From Xylocopa sonorina (Eukaryota > Arthropoda > Insecta > Hymenoptera > Apidae), in assembly GCF_050948175.1 (NCBI RefSeq), contig NW_027490461.1, forward strand, positions 162,301 through 226,300: 64,000 nt of DNA, read 5' to 3'. Made by a program: the position numbers and the translations under genes. The notes below the pieces were generated by a model that was given only the letters and a program-made list of their open reading frames with translations, was not told the origin of the DNA and did no database searches. Positions 51,661 through 64,000 of this stretch are shown piece after piece. Each line of letters opens with the position of its first letter. Position 1 is the first letter of the stretch.

Positions 51661-54600
51661 GAAGCATTAGAACTCTATTGCTACGATAGGTAGACATCTG
51701 CAAACGCTATTTCCTTGCAAGGAAGTGTCGCATTTACATTCATTTGAAGTGTAGACGAGGAATACATAACACTTCGCAAATCATATTATATCTTACCATG
51801 AAACATTGAAATGAGATGCCATATCGCGTTTTAAGGAGCATTAGAACTCTATCGCTACGATACCTAGACATCTGCAGACGCTATTTCCTAGCAAGGAAGT
51901 GTCGCATTTACATTCATTTGAATCGTAGACGAGGAATGCATAACACTTCGCAATGAATATTATATCTTATCGTGAAACATAGATATGAGATGCAATATCT
52001 CGTTTTAAGAAGCATTAGAACTCTATTGCTACGATACCTAGACATCTGCAGACGCTATTTCCTAGCAAGGAAGTGTCGCATTTACATTCATTTGAAGTGT
52101 AGACGAGGAATACATGACACTTCGCAAATCATATTATATCTTACCATGAAACATAGAAATAAGATGCAATATCGCGTTTTAAGAATCATAAGAACTCTAT
52201 TGCTACGATACGTAGACATCTGTAGACGCTATTTCCTAGCAAGGAAGTGTCGCATTCACATTCATTTGAAGTGTAGACGAGGAATACATAACACTTCGCA
52301 AATCATATTATATGTTGCCATGAAAGATAGAAATGAGATGCGATATCGCGTTTTAAGAATCATAAGAACTCTATTGCTACGATACGTAGACAACTGCAAA
52401 CGCTATTTCCTTGCAAGGAAGTGTCGCATTTACATTCATTTGAATCGTAGACGAGGAATGCATAACACTTCGCAATGAATATTATATCTTATCATGAAAC
52501 ATAGATATGAGATGCAATATCTCGTTTTAAGAAGCATTAGAACTCTATTGCTACGATACCTAGACATCTGCAGACGCTATTTCCTAGCAAGGAAGTGTCG
52601 CATTTACAATCATTTGAAGTGTAGACGCGGAATGCATAACACTTCGCAAATCATATTATATTTTACCATGAAACATAGAAATGAGATGCAATATCGCGTT
52701 TTAAGAATCATAAGAACTCTATTGCTACGATACGTAGGCATCTGCAGACGCTATTTCCTTGCAAGGAAGTGTCGCATTTCAATTCATTTGAAGTGTAGAC
52801 GAGGAATACATGACACTTCGCAAATCATATTATATCATACCATGAAACATAGGAATGAGATGCGATATCGCGTTTTAAGAAGCATTAGAAAGCTATTGCT
52901 ACGATACGTAGACATCTGCAAACGCTATTTCCTAGCGAGGAAGTATCGCATTCACATTCATTTGAAGTGTAGACGAGGAATACATAACACTTCGCAAATC
53001 ATGTTATATCTTACCATGAAACATAGAAATGAGATGCGATATCGCGTTTTAAGAATCATCTGAACTCTATTGCTACGATACGTAGACATCTGCAACCGTT
53101 ATTTCCTAACGAGGAAGTGTCGCATTCACATTCATTTGAAGTGTAGACGAGGAATACATAACACTTCGCAAATCATATTATATCTTACCATGAAAGATAG
53201 AAATGAGATGCGATATCGCGTTTTAAGAATCATAAGAACTCTATTGCTACGATACGTAGACAACTGCAAACGCTATTTCCTTGCAAGCAAGTGTCGCATT
53301 TACATTCATTTGAATCGTAGACGAGGAATGCATAACACTTCGCAATGAATATTATATCTTATCATGAAACATAGATATGAGATGCAATATCTCGTTTTAA
53401 GAAGCATTAGAACTCTATTGCTACGATACCTAGACATCTTCAGACGCTATTTCCTAGCAAGGAAGTGTCGCATTTACATTCATTTGAAGTGTAGACGAGG
53501 AATACATGACACTTCGCAAATCATATTATATCTTACCATGAAACATAGAAATAAGATGCAATATCGCGTTTTAAGAATCATAAGAACTCTATTGCTACGA
53601 TACGTAGACATCTGTAAACGCTATTTCCTTGCAAGGAAGTGTCGCATTTACATTCATTTGAAGTGTAGACGAGGAATACATGACACTTCGCAAATCATAT
53701 TATATCTTACCATGAAACACGGAAATGAGATGCGATATCGCGTTTTAAGAAGCATTAGAACTCTATTGCTACGATAGGTAGACATCTGCAAACGCTATTT
53801 CATTGCAAGGAAGTGTCGCATTTACATTCATTTGAAGTGTAGACGAGGAATACATAACACTTCGCAAATCATATTATATCTTACCATGAAACATTGAAAT
53901 GAGATGCGATATCGCGTTTTAAGGAGCATTAGAACTCTATCGCTACGATACCTAGACATCTGCAGACGCTATTTCCTAGCAAGGAAGTGTCGCATTTACA
54001 TTCATTTGAATCGTAGACGAGGAATGCATAACACTTCGCAATGAATATTATATCTTATCGTGAAACATAGATATGAGATGCAATATCTCGTTCTAAGAAG
54101 CATTAGAACTCTATTGCTACGATACCTAGACATCTGCAGACGCTATTTCCTAGCAAGGAAGTGTCGCATTTACATTCATTTGAAGTGTAGACGAGGAATA
54201 CATGACACTTCGCAAATCATATTATATCTTACCATGAAACATAGAAATAAGATACAATATCGAGTTTTAAGAATCATAAGAACTCTATTGCTACGATACG
54301 TAGACATCTGTAGACGCTATTTCCTAGCAAGGAAGTGTCGCATTCACATTCATTTGAATCGTAGACGAGGAATGCATAACACTTCGCAATGAATATTATA
54401 TCTTATCATGAAACATAGATATGAGATGCAATATCTCGTTTTAAGAAGCATTAGAACTCTATTGCTACGATACCTAGACATCTGCAGACGCTATTTCCTA
54501 GCAAGGAAGTGTCGCATTTACAATCATTTGAAGTGTAGACGCGGAATGCATAACACTTCGCAAATCATATTATATTTTACCATGAAACATAGAAATGAGA

Positions 54601-57540
54601 TGCAATATCGCGTTTTAAGAATCATAAGAACTCTATCGCAACGATACCTAGACATCTGCAGACGCTATTTCCTAGCAAGGAAGTGTCGCATTTACATTCA
54701 TTTGAATCGTAGACGAGGAATGCATAACACTTCGCAATGAATATTATATCTTATCGTGAAACATAGATATGAGATGCAATATCTCGTTTTAAGAAGCATT
54801 AGAACTCTATTGCTACGATACCTAGACATCTGCAGACGCTATTTCCTAGCAAGGAAGTGTCGCATTTACATTCATTTGAAGTGTAGACGAGGAATACATG
54901 ACACTTCGCAAATCATATTATATCTTACCATGAAACATAGAAATAAGATGCAATATCGCGTTTTAAGAATCATAGGAACTCTATTGCTACGATACGTAGA
55001 CATCTGTAGACGCTATTTCCTAGCAAGGAAGTGTCGCATTCACATTCATTTGAAGTGTAGACGAGGAATACATAACACTTCGCAAATCATATTATATGTT
55101 GCCATGAAAGATAGAAATGAGATGCGATATCGCGTTTTAAGAATCATAAGAACTCTATTGCTACGATACGTAGACAACTGCAAACGCTATTTCCTTGCAA
55201 GGAAGTGTCGCATTTACATTCATTTGAATCGTAGACGAGGAATGCATAACACTTCGCAATGAATATTATATCTTATCATGAAACATAGATATGAGATGCA
55301 ATATCTCGTTTTAAGAAGCATTAGAACTCTATTGCTACGATACCTAGACATCTGCAGACGCTATTTCCTAGCAAGGAAGTGTCGCATTTACAATCATTTG
55401 AAGTGTAGACGCGGAATGCATAACACTTCGCAAATCATATTATATTTTACCATGAAACATAGAAATGAGATGCAATATCGCGTTTTAAGAATCATAAGAA
55501 CTCTATTGCTACGATACGTAGGCATCTGCAGACGCTATTTCCTTGCAAGGAAGTGTCGCATTTCAATTCATTTGAAGTGTAGACGAGGAATACATGACAC
55601 TTCGCAAATCATATTATATCATACCATGAAACATAGGAATGAGATGCGATATCGCGTTTTAAGAAGCATTAGAAAGCTATTGCTACGATACGTAGACATC
55701 TGCAAACGCTATTTCCTAGCGAGGAAGTATCGCATTCACATTCATTTGAAGTGTAGACGAGGAATACATAACACTTCGCAAATCATGTTATATCTTACCA
55801 TGAAACATAGAAATGAGATGCGATATCGCGTTTTAAGAATCATCTGAACTCTATTGCTACGATACGTAGACAACTGCAAACGCTATTTCCTTGCAAGCGA
55901 GTGTCGCATTTACATTCATTTGAATCGTAGACGAGGAATGCATAACACTTCGCAATGAATATTATATCTTATCATGAAACATAGATATGAGATGCAATAT
56001 CTCGTTTTAAGAAGCATTAGAACTCTATTGCTACGATACCTAGACATCTTCAGACGCTATTTCCTAGCAAGGAAGTGTCGCATTTACATTCATTTGAAGT
56101 GTAGACGAGGAATACATGACACTTCGCAAATCATATTATATCTTACCATGAAACATAGAAATAAGATGCAATATCGCGTTTTAAGAATCATAAGAACTCT
56201 ATTGCTACGATACGTAGACATCTGTAAACGCTATTTCCTTGCAAGGAAGTGTCGCATTTACATTCATTTGAAGTGTAGACGAGGAATACATGACACTTCG
56301 CAAATCATATTATATCTTACCATGAAACACGGAAATGAGATGCGATATCGCGTTTTAAGAAGCATTAGAACTCTATTGCTACGATAGGTAGACATCTGCA
56401 AACGCTATTTCATTGCAAGGAAGTGTCGCATTTACATTCATTTGAAGTGTAGACGAGGAATACATAACACTTCGCAAATCATATTATATCTTACCATGAA
56501 ACATTGAAATGAGATGCGATATCGCGTTTTAAGGAGCATTAGAACTCTATCGCTACGATACCTAGACATCTGCAGACGCTATTTCCTAGCAAGGAAGTGT
56601 CGCATTTACATTCATTTGAATCGTAGACGAGGAATGCATAACACTTCGCAATGAATATTATATCTTATCGTGAAACATAGATATGAGATGCAATATCTCG
56701 TTCTAAGAAGCATTAGAACTCTATTGCTACGATACCTAGACATCTGCAGACGCTATTTCCTAGCAAGGAAGTGTCGCATTTACATTCATTTGAAGTGTAG
56801 ACGAGGAATACATGACACTTCGCAAATCATATTATATCTTACCATGAAACATAGAAATAAGATGCAATATCGCGTTTTAAGAATCATAAGAACTCTATTG
56901 CTACGATACGTAGACATCTGTAGACGCTATTTCCTAGCAAGGAAGTGTCGCATTCACATTCATTTGAAGTGTAGACGAGGAATACATAACACTTCGCAAA
57001 TCATATTATATGTTGCCATGAAAGATAGAAATGAGATGCGATATCGCGTTTTAAGAATCATAAGAACTCTATTGCTACGATACGTAGACAACTGCAAACG
57101 CTATTTCCTTGCAAGGAAGTGTCGCATTTACATTCATTTGAATCGTAGACGAGGAATGCATAACATTTCGCAATGAATATTATATCTTATCATGAAACAT
57201 AGATATGAGATGCAATATCTCGTTTTAAGAAGCATTAGAATTCTATTGCTACGATACCTACACATCTGCAGACGCTATTTCCTAGCAAGGAAGTGTCGCA
57301 TTTACAATCATTTGAAGTGTAGACGAGGAATACATGACACTTCGCAAATCATATTATATCTTACCATGAAACATAGAAATAAGATGCAATATCGCGTTTT
57401 AAGAATCATAAGAACTCTATTGCTACGATACGTAGACATCTGCAGACGCTATTTCCTTGCAAGGAAGTGTCGCATTTACATTCATTTGAAGTGTAGACGA
57501 GGAATACATGACACTTCGCAAATCATATTATATCTTATCA
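51661..57540 (+). repeat. Reshuffled 4/11/12/15/16-unit blocks
   Basis: Several short HORs overlap. 50,982-52,2xx recurs 12 units later (53,070-54,3xx); 53,364-54,3xx recurs 15 units later (55,974-56,9xx); 54,060 recurs after 4 units at 54,756 and 11 units after that at 56,670; 52,494 recurs at 55,278 (16 units) and 57,192. A shared landmark is TTACAATCATTTGAAG at 52,604, 54,518, 55,387 and 57,302. The blocks look like repeated unequal exchanges of different length over the same few units. Confidence 0.75.
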
Positions 57541-60200
57541 TGAAACATAGAAATGTGATGCGATATCGCGTTTTAAGAAGCACTAAAAATCTATTGCTAC
57601 GATACGTAGACATCTGCAAACGCTATTTCTTTGCAAGGAAGTGTCGCATTTACATTCATTTGAAGTGTAGGCGAGGAATACATAACACTTCGCAAATCAT
57701 ATTATATCTTACCATGAAACATAGAAATGAGATGCGATATCGCGTTTTAAGAAGCATTAGAACACTATCGCTACGAAACCTAGACATCTCCAGACGCTAT
57801 TTCCTAGCAAGGAAGTGCCGCATTTACATTCATTTGAAGTGTAGACGAGGAATACATAACACTTCGCAAATCATATTATATCTTACCATGAAACATAGAA
57901 ATGAGATGCGTTATCGCGTTTTAAGCAGCATTAGAACTCTATCGCTACGATACCTAGACATCTGCAGACGCTATTTCCTAGCAAGCAAGTGTCGCATTTA
58001 CATTCATTTGAAGAGTAGACGAGGAATACATAACACTTCGCAAATCATATTATATCTTACCATGAAACATAGAAATGAGATGCGATATCGCGTTTTAAGA
58101 AGCATTAGAACACTATCGCTACGATACCTAGACATCTCCAGACGCTATTTCCTAGCAAGGAAGTGCCGCATTTACATTCATTTGAAGTGTAGACGAGGAA
58201 TACATAACACTTCGCAAATCATATTATATCTTACCATGAAACATAGAAATGTGATGCGATATCGCGTTTTAAGAAGCACTAAAAATCTATTGCTACGGTA
58301 CGTAGACATCTGCAAACGCTATTTCTTTGCAAGGAAGTGTCGCATTTACATTCATTTGAAGTGTAGGCGAGGAATACATAACACTTCGCAAATCATATTA
58401 TATCTTACCATGAAACACAGAAATGAGATGCGATATCGCGTTTTAAGAAGCATTAGAACTCTATTGCTACGATAGGTAGACATCTGCAATCGCTATTTCC
58501 TTGCAAGGAAGTGTCGCATTTACATTCATTTGACGTGTAGACGAGGAATACATAACACTTCGCAAATCATATTATATCTAACCATGAAACATAGAAATGA
58601 GATGCGATATCGCGTTTTAAGGAGCATTAGAACTCTATCGCTACGCTACCTAGACATCTGCAGACGCTACTTCCTAGCAAGGAAGTGTCGCATTTACATT
58701 CATTTGAAGAGTAGACGAGGAATACATAACACTTCGCAAATCATATTATATCTTACCATGAAACATAAAATGAGATGCGATATCGCGTTACAAGAATCAT
58801 AAGAACACTATTGCTACGATACGTAGACATCTGCAAACGCTATTTCCTTGCAAGGAAGTGTCGCATTTACATTCATTTGAATCGTAGACGCGGAATGCAT
58901 AACACTTCGCAAATCATATTATATTTTACCATGAAACATAGAAATGAGATGCAATATCGCGTTTTAAGAATCATAAGAACTCTATTGCTACGATACGTAG
59001 TCATCTGCAGACGCTATTTCCTTGCAAGGAAGTGTCGCATTTCAATTCATTTGAAGTGTAGACGAGGAAAACATGACACTTCGCAAATCATATTATATCA
59101 TACCATGAAACATAGAAATGAGATGCGATATCGCGTTTTAAGAAGCATTAGAAAGCTATTGCTACGATACGTAGACATCTGCAAACGCAATTTCCTAGCG
59201 AGGAAGTATCGCATTCACATTCATTTGAAGTGTAGACGAGGAATACATAACACTTCGCAAATCATGTTATATCTTACCATGAAACATAGAAATGAGATGC
59301 GATATCGCGTTTTAAGAAGCATTAGAACACTATCGCTACGATACCTAGACATCTCCAGACGCTATTTCCTAGCAAGGAAGTGCCGCATTTACATTCATTT
59401 GAAGTGTAGACGAGGAATACATAACACTTCGCAAATCATATTATATCTTACCATGAAACATAGAAATGTGATGCGATATCGCGTTTTAAGAAGCACTAAA
59501 AATCTATTGCTACGGTACGTAGACATCTGCAAACGCTATTTCTTTGCAAGGAAGTGTCGCATTTACATTCATTTGAAGTGTAGGCGAGGAATACATAACA
59601 CTTCGCAAATCATATTATATCTTACCATGAAACACAGAAATGAGATGCGATATCGCGTTTTAAGAAGCATTAGAACTCTATTGCTACGATAGGTAGATAT
59701 CTGCAATCGCTATTTCCTTGCAAGGAAGTGTCGCATTTACATTCATTTGACGTGTAGACGAGGAATACATAACACTTCGCAAATCATATTATATCTAACC
59801 ATGAAACATAGAAATGAGATGCGATATCGCGTTTTAAGGAGCATTAGAACTCTATCGCTACGATACCTAGACATCTGCAGACGCTACTTCCTAGCAAGGA
59901 AGTGTCGCATTTACATTCATTTGAAGAGTAGACGAGGAATACATAACACTTCGCAAATCATATTATATCTTACCATGAAACATAGAAATGAGATGCGATA
60001 TCGCGTTTTAAGAAGCATTAGAACACTATGGCTACGATACCTAGACATCTCCAGACGCTATTTCCTAGCAAGGAAGTGCCGCATTTACATTCATTTGAAG
60101 TGTAGGCGAGGAATACATAACACTTCGCAAATCATATTATATCTTACCATGAAACATAGAAATGAGATGCGATTTCGCGTTTTAAGAAGCATTAGAACTC
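57541..60200 (+). repeat. 7-unit repeat region
   Basis: The block around 58,080-58,750 recurs at 59,300-59,970, spacing 1,217 (7 x 174 less the deletion at 58,767). The CACTAAAAATCTATTG unit appears at 57,580, 58,276 (4 units later) and 59,493. TTGACGTGTAGACG marks 58,530 and 59,747. Confidence 0.75.
58764..58769 (+). other. Single-base deletion in one unit
   Basis: AAACATAAAATGAG is found where nearly all units read AAACATAGAAATGAG. The lost G shifts the unit register by one base. It is the third and last length change outside the 30.5-32.3 kb cluster. Confidence 0.82.
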
Positions 60201-63200
60201 TATTGCTACGATAGGTAGACATCTGCAAACGCTATTTCCCTGCAAGGAAGTGTCGCATTTACATTCATTTGAAGTGTAGACGAGGAATACATAACACTTC
60301 GCAAATCATATTATATCTTATCATGAAACATAGAAATGAGATGCGATATCGCGTTTTAAGAAGCATTAGAACTCCATCGCTACGATACCTAGACATCTGC
60401 AGACGCTATTTCCTAGCAAGGAAGTGTCGCATTTACATTCATTTGAAGTGTAGACGAGGAATACATAACACTTCGCAAATCATGTTATATCTTACCATGA
60501 AACATAGAAATGAAATGCGATATCGCGTTTTAAGAATCATAAGAACTCTATAGCTGCGATACGTAGACATCTGCAAACGCTATTTCCTTGCAAGGAAGTG
60601 TCGCATTTACATTCATTTGAAGTGCAGGCGAGGAATACATAACACTTCGCAAATCATATTATATCTTACCATGAAACATAGAAATGAGATGCGATATCGC
60701 GATTTAAGGAGCATTAGAACACTATCGCTACGATACCTAGACATCTGCAGACGCTATTTCCTAGCAAGGAAGTGTCGCATTTACATTCATTTGAAGAGTA
60801 GACGAGGATTACATAACACTTCGCAAATCATATTATATCTTACCATGAAACATAGAAATGACATGCGATATCGCGTTTTAAGAAGCATTAGAACGCTATC
60901 GCTACGATACCTAGACATCTGCAGACGCTACTTCCTAGCAAGGAAGTGTCGCATTTACATTCATTTGAAGTGTAGACGAGGAATACATAATACTTCGCAA
61001 ATCATATTATATCTTACCATGAAACATAGAAATGAGATGCGATATCGCGTTTTAAGAATCATAAGAACACTATTGCTACGATACGTAGACATCTGCAAAC
61101 GCTATTTCCTAGCAAGGAAGTGTCGCATTCACATTCATTTGAAGTGTAGACGAGGAATACATGACACTTCGCAAATCATATTATATCTTACCATGAAACA
61201 TAGAAATAAGATGCAATATCGCGTTTTAAGAATCATAAGAACTCTATTGCTACGATACGTAGACATCTGTAGACGCTATTTCCTTGCAAGGAAGTGTCGC
61301 ATTTACATTCATTTGAAGTGTAGACGAGGAATACATGACACTTCGCAAATCACATTATATCTTACCATGAAACATAGAAATAAGATGCGATATCGCGTTT
61401 TAAGAATCATAAGAACTCTATTGCTACGATACGTAGACAACTGCAAACGCTATTTCCTTGCAAGGAAGTGTCGCATTTACATTCATTTGAATCGTAGACG
61501 AGGAATGCATAACACTTCGCAATGAATATTATATCTTATCATGAAACATAGATATGAGATGCAATATCTCGTTTTAAGAAGCATTAGAACTCTATTGCTA
61601 CGATACCTAGACATCTGCAGACGCTATTTCCTAGCAAGGAAGTGTCGCATTTACATTCATTTGAAGTGTAGGCGAGGAATACATAACACTTCGCAAATCA
61701 TATTATATCTTACCATGAAACACAGAAATGAGATGCGATATCGCGTTTTAAGAAGCATTAGAACTCTATTGCTACGATAGGTAGACATCTGCAATCGCTA
61801 TTTCCTTGCAAGGAAGTGTCGCATTTACATTCATTTGACGTGTAGACGAGGAATACATAACACTTCGCAAATCATATTATATCTTACCATGAAACATAGA
61901 AATGAGATGCGATTTCGCGTTTTAAGAAGCATTAGAATTCTATTGCTACGATAGGTAGACATCTGCAAACGCTATTTCCTTGCAAGGAAGTGTCGCACTT
62001 ACATTCATTTGAAGTGTAGACGAGGAATACATAACACTTCGCAAATCATATTATATCTCATCATGAAACATAGAAATGAGATGCGATGTCGCGTTTTAAG
62101 AAGCATTAGAACTCCATCGCTACGATACCTAGACATCTGCAGACGCTATTTCCTAGCAAGGAAGTGTCGCATTTACATTCATTTGAATTGTAGACGAGGA
62201 ATACATAACACTTCGCAAATCATGTTATATCTTACCATGAAACATAGAAATGAAATGCGATATCGCGTTTTAAGAATCATAAAAACTCTCTTGCTACGAT
62301 ACGTAGACAACTGCAAACGCTATTTCCTTGCAAGGAAGTGTCGCATTTACATTCATTTGAATCGTAGACGAGGAATGCTTAACACTTCGCAATGAATGTT
62401 ATATCTTATCATGAAACATAGATATGAGATGCAATATCTCGTTTTAAGAAGCATTAGAAGTCTATTGCTACGATACCTAGACATCTGCAGACGCTATTTC
62501 CTAGCAAGGAAGTGTCGCATTTACATTCATTTGAAGTGTAGACGAGGAATACATGACACTTCGCAAATCATATTATATCTTACCATGAAACATAGAAATA
62601 AGATGCAATATCGCGTTCTAAGAATCATAAGAACTCTATTGCTACGATACGTAGACATCTGTAGACGCTATTTCCTTGCAAGGAAGTGTCGCATTTACAT
62701 TCATTTGAAGTGTAGACGAGGAATACATAACACTTCGCAAATCATGTTATATCTTACCATGAAACATAGAAATGAAATGCGATATCGCGTCTTAAGAATC
62801 ATAAGAACTCTATTGCTGCGATACGTAGACATCTGCAAACGCTATATCCTTGCAAGGAAGTGTCGCATTTACATTCATTTGAAGTGCAGACGAGGAATAC
62901 ATAACACTTCGCAAATCATATTATATCTTACCATGAAACATAGAAATGGCATGCGATATCGCGTTTTAAGAAGCATTAGAATGCTATCGCTACGATACCT
63001 AGACATCTCCAGACGCTACTTCCTAGCAAGGAAGTGTCGCATTTACATTCATTTGAAGTGTAGACGAGGAACACATAATACTTCGCAAATCATATTATAT
63101 CTTACCATGAAACATAGAAATGAGATGCGATATCGCGTTTTAAGAGTCATAAGAACACTATTGCTACGATACGTAGACATCTGCAAACGCTATTTCCTAG

Positions 63201-64000
63201 CAAGGAAGTGTCGCATTCACATTCATTTGAAGTGTAGACGAGGAATACATAACACTTCGCAAATCATATTATATCTTACCATGAAAGATAGAAATGAGAT
63301 GCGATATCGCGTTTTAAGAAGCATTAGAACACTATCGCTACGATACCTAGACATCTCCAGACGCTATTTCCTAGCAAGGAAGTGCCGCATTTACATTCAT
63401 TTGAAGTGTAGACGAGGAATACATAACACTTCGCAAATCATATTATATCTTACCATGAAACATAGAAATGAGATGCGATTTCGCGTTTTAAGAAGCATTA
63501 GAATTCTATTGCTACGATAGGTAGACATCTGCAAACGCTATTTCCTTGCAAGGAAGTGTCGCATTTACATTCATTTGAAGTGTAGACGAGGAATACATAA
63601 CACTTCGCAAATCATATTATATCTTATCATGAAACATAGAAATGAGATGCGATGTCGCGTTTTAAGAAGCATTAGAACTCCATCGCTACGATACCTAGAC
63701 ATCTGCAGACGCTATTTCCTAGCAAGGAAGTGTCGCATTTACATTCATTTGAAGTGTAGACGAGGAATACATAACACTTCGCAAATCATGTTATATCTTA
63801 CCATGAAACATAGAAATGAAATGCGATATCGCGTTTTAAGAATCATAAAAACTCTCTTGCTACGATACGTAGACAACTGCAAACGCTCTTTCCTTGCAAG
63901 GAAGTTTCGCATTTACATTCATATGAATCGTAAACGAGGAATGCTTAACACTTCGCAATGAATATTATATCTTATCATGAAACATAGATATGAGATGCAA
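60201..64000 (+). repeat. 10- and 9-unit repeats to window end
   Basis: A segment beginning near 60,269 recurs at 62,009 (1,740 bp, 10 units) and again at 63,575 (1,566 bp, 9 units). GATGTCGCGTTTTAAG at about 62,085 and 63,650, and AAAACTCTCTTGC at 62,282 and 63,848, tie the last two copies together. The final copy has private changes close to the end (ACGCTCTTTCC, GAAGTTTCGC, CATATGAATCGTAAACG near 63,882-63,937). The window then ends inside a B-type unit. Confidence 0.78.

Larger units (their letters stand above)
1..64000 (+). repeat. 174-bp satellite tandem array, whole window
   Basis: Head-to-tail copies of a 174-bp unit fill the window; for example the ATG of the conserved ATGAAACATAGAAATGAG word lies at 122 and again at 296. 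About 368 units are present, all in the same orientation, with no interruption by other sequence. The majority unit has 33 C and 31 G in 174 bases (37% G+C). Units differ from one another mostly by substitutions; length changes are very rare outside 30,487-32,341. The monomer length (one nucleosome plus linker), the uniform orientation and the nested multi-unit duplications match centromeric or pericentromeric satellites of animals and plants. That role is inferred; the family itself is not recognised. Both window ends cut a unit, so the array continues outwards. No gene, promoter, terminator or RNA gene is visible in it. Confidence 0.98.
17341..64000 (+). repeat. Right array domain (distinct subfamily mix)
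   Basis: From about 17,341 the left-domain variants stop and new ones begin: GTAGACGCGGAATGC (17,822), ATGAAAGATAGAAATGAG (18,391), AATAAGATGCAATATCGCG (19,108), TTGAAGAGTAGACGAGG (24,080), CATCTGCAATCGC (17,420) and CATCTCCAGACGC (24,901). The same variants then recur to the end of the window. The change occurs within about one unit and without any intervening sequence, so it is a boundary between two independently homogenised parts of one array. Confidence 0.8.

Noticed and set aside
1..64000. CRISPR array, because of the regular repetition
   Set aside because: The 174-bp units adjoin directly with no unique spacers, are far longer than CRISPR repeats, and no cas genes are present.
1..64000. 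Telomeric repeat, rDNA, tRNA or transposon insertion inside the array
   Set aside because: I looked for breaks in the 174-bp rhythm and for terminal repeats or target-site duplications and found none. All length changes are 1-4 bases.

Overview
The whole 64 kb window is one uninterrupted tandem array of a 174-bp satellite monomer, all in one orientation (about 368 units). It starts and ends inside a unit, so both array edges lie outside. I see no unique sequence, transposon, RNA gene or credible protein-coding gene. The consensus unit is about 37% G+C, with A/T-rich stretches around the conserved words GAAACATA, GCGATATCGC, CTACGATAC, CAAGGAAG and CACTTCGCAA. A monomer of nucleosomal length in a long head-to-tail array with nested higher-order repeats (HORs) is typical of eukaryotic centromeric or heterochromatic satellite DNA. 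I do not recognise the family and cannot name the species. CpG is not depleted (8 per consensus unit, about 6 expected from its composition), which weakly suggests a lineage or locus with little germline CpG methylation, as in many insects.

Layout. Positions 1-17,340 form a left domain with its own unit variants, built mainly from a 19-unit (3,306 bp) and a 31-unit (5,394 bp) tandem duplication plus an inner 4-unit duplication. From about 17,341 to the end is a right domain with other diagnostic variants. It contains an 8-unit block (18.6-21.2 kb), a 38-unit spacing (20.8-23.6 and 27.5-30.2 kb), a 42-unit spacing (24.5-27.5 and 31.8-34.8 kb), a 41-unit spacing (35.7-39.9 and 42.8-47.0 kb), a very similar 15-unit tandem repeat (45.2-51.7 kb), reshuffled 4/11/12/15/16-unit blocks (51.7-57.2 kb) and 7-, 10- and 9-unit repeats to the end. 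Every spacing is a multiple of 174 bp once a few small indels are allowed for.

Two things stand out. First, 30,487-32,341 carries 16 small indels, against three in the other 62 kb, and a repeat junction lies inside it. This looks like an unpolished or patched piece of assembly. Second, because 174 is 3 x 58, one forward frame stays open over many units (up to 595 codons). These open frames are a by-product of the repeat length: stops fall at a few recurring sites and were amplified along with the units.
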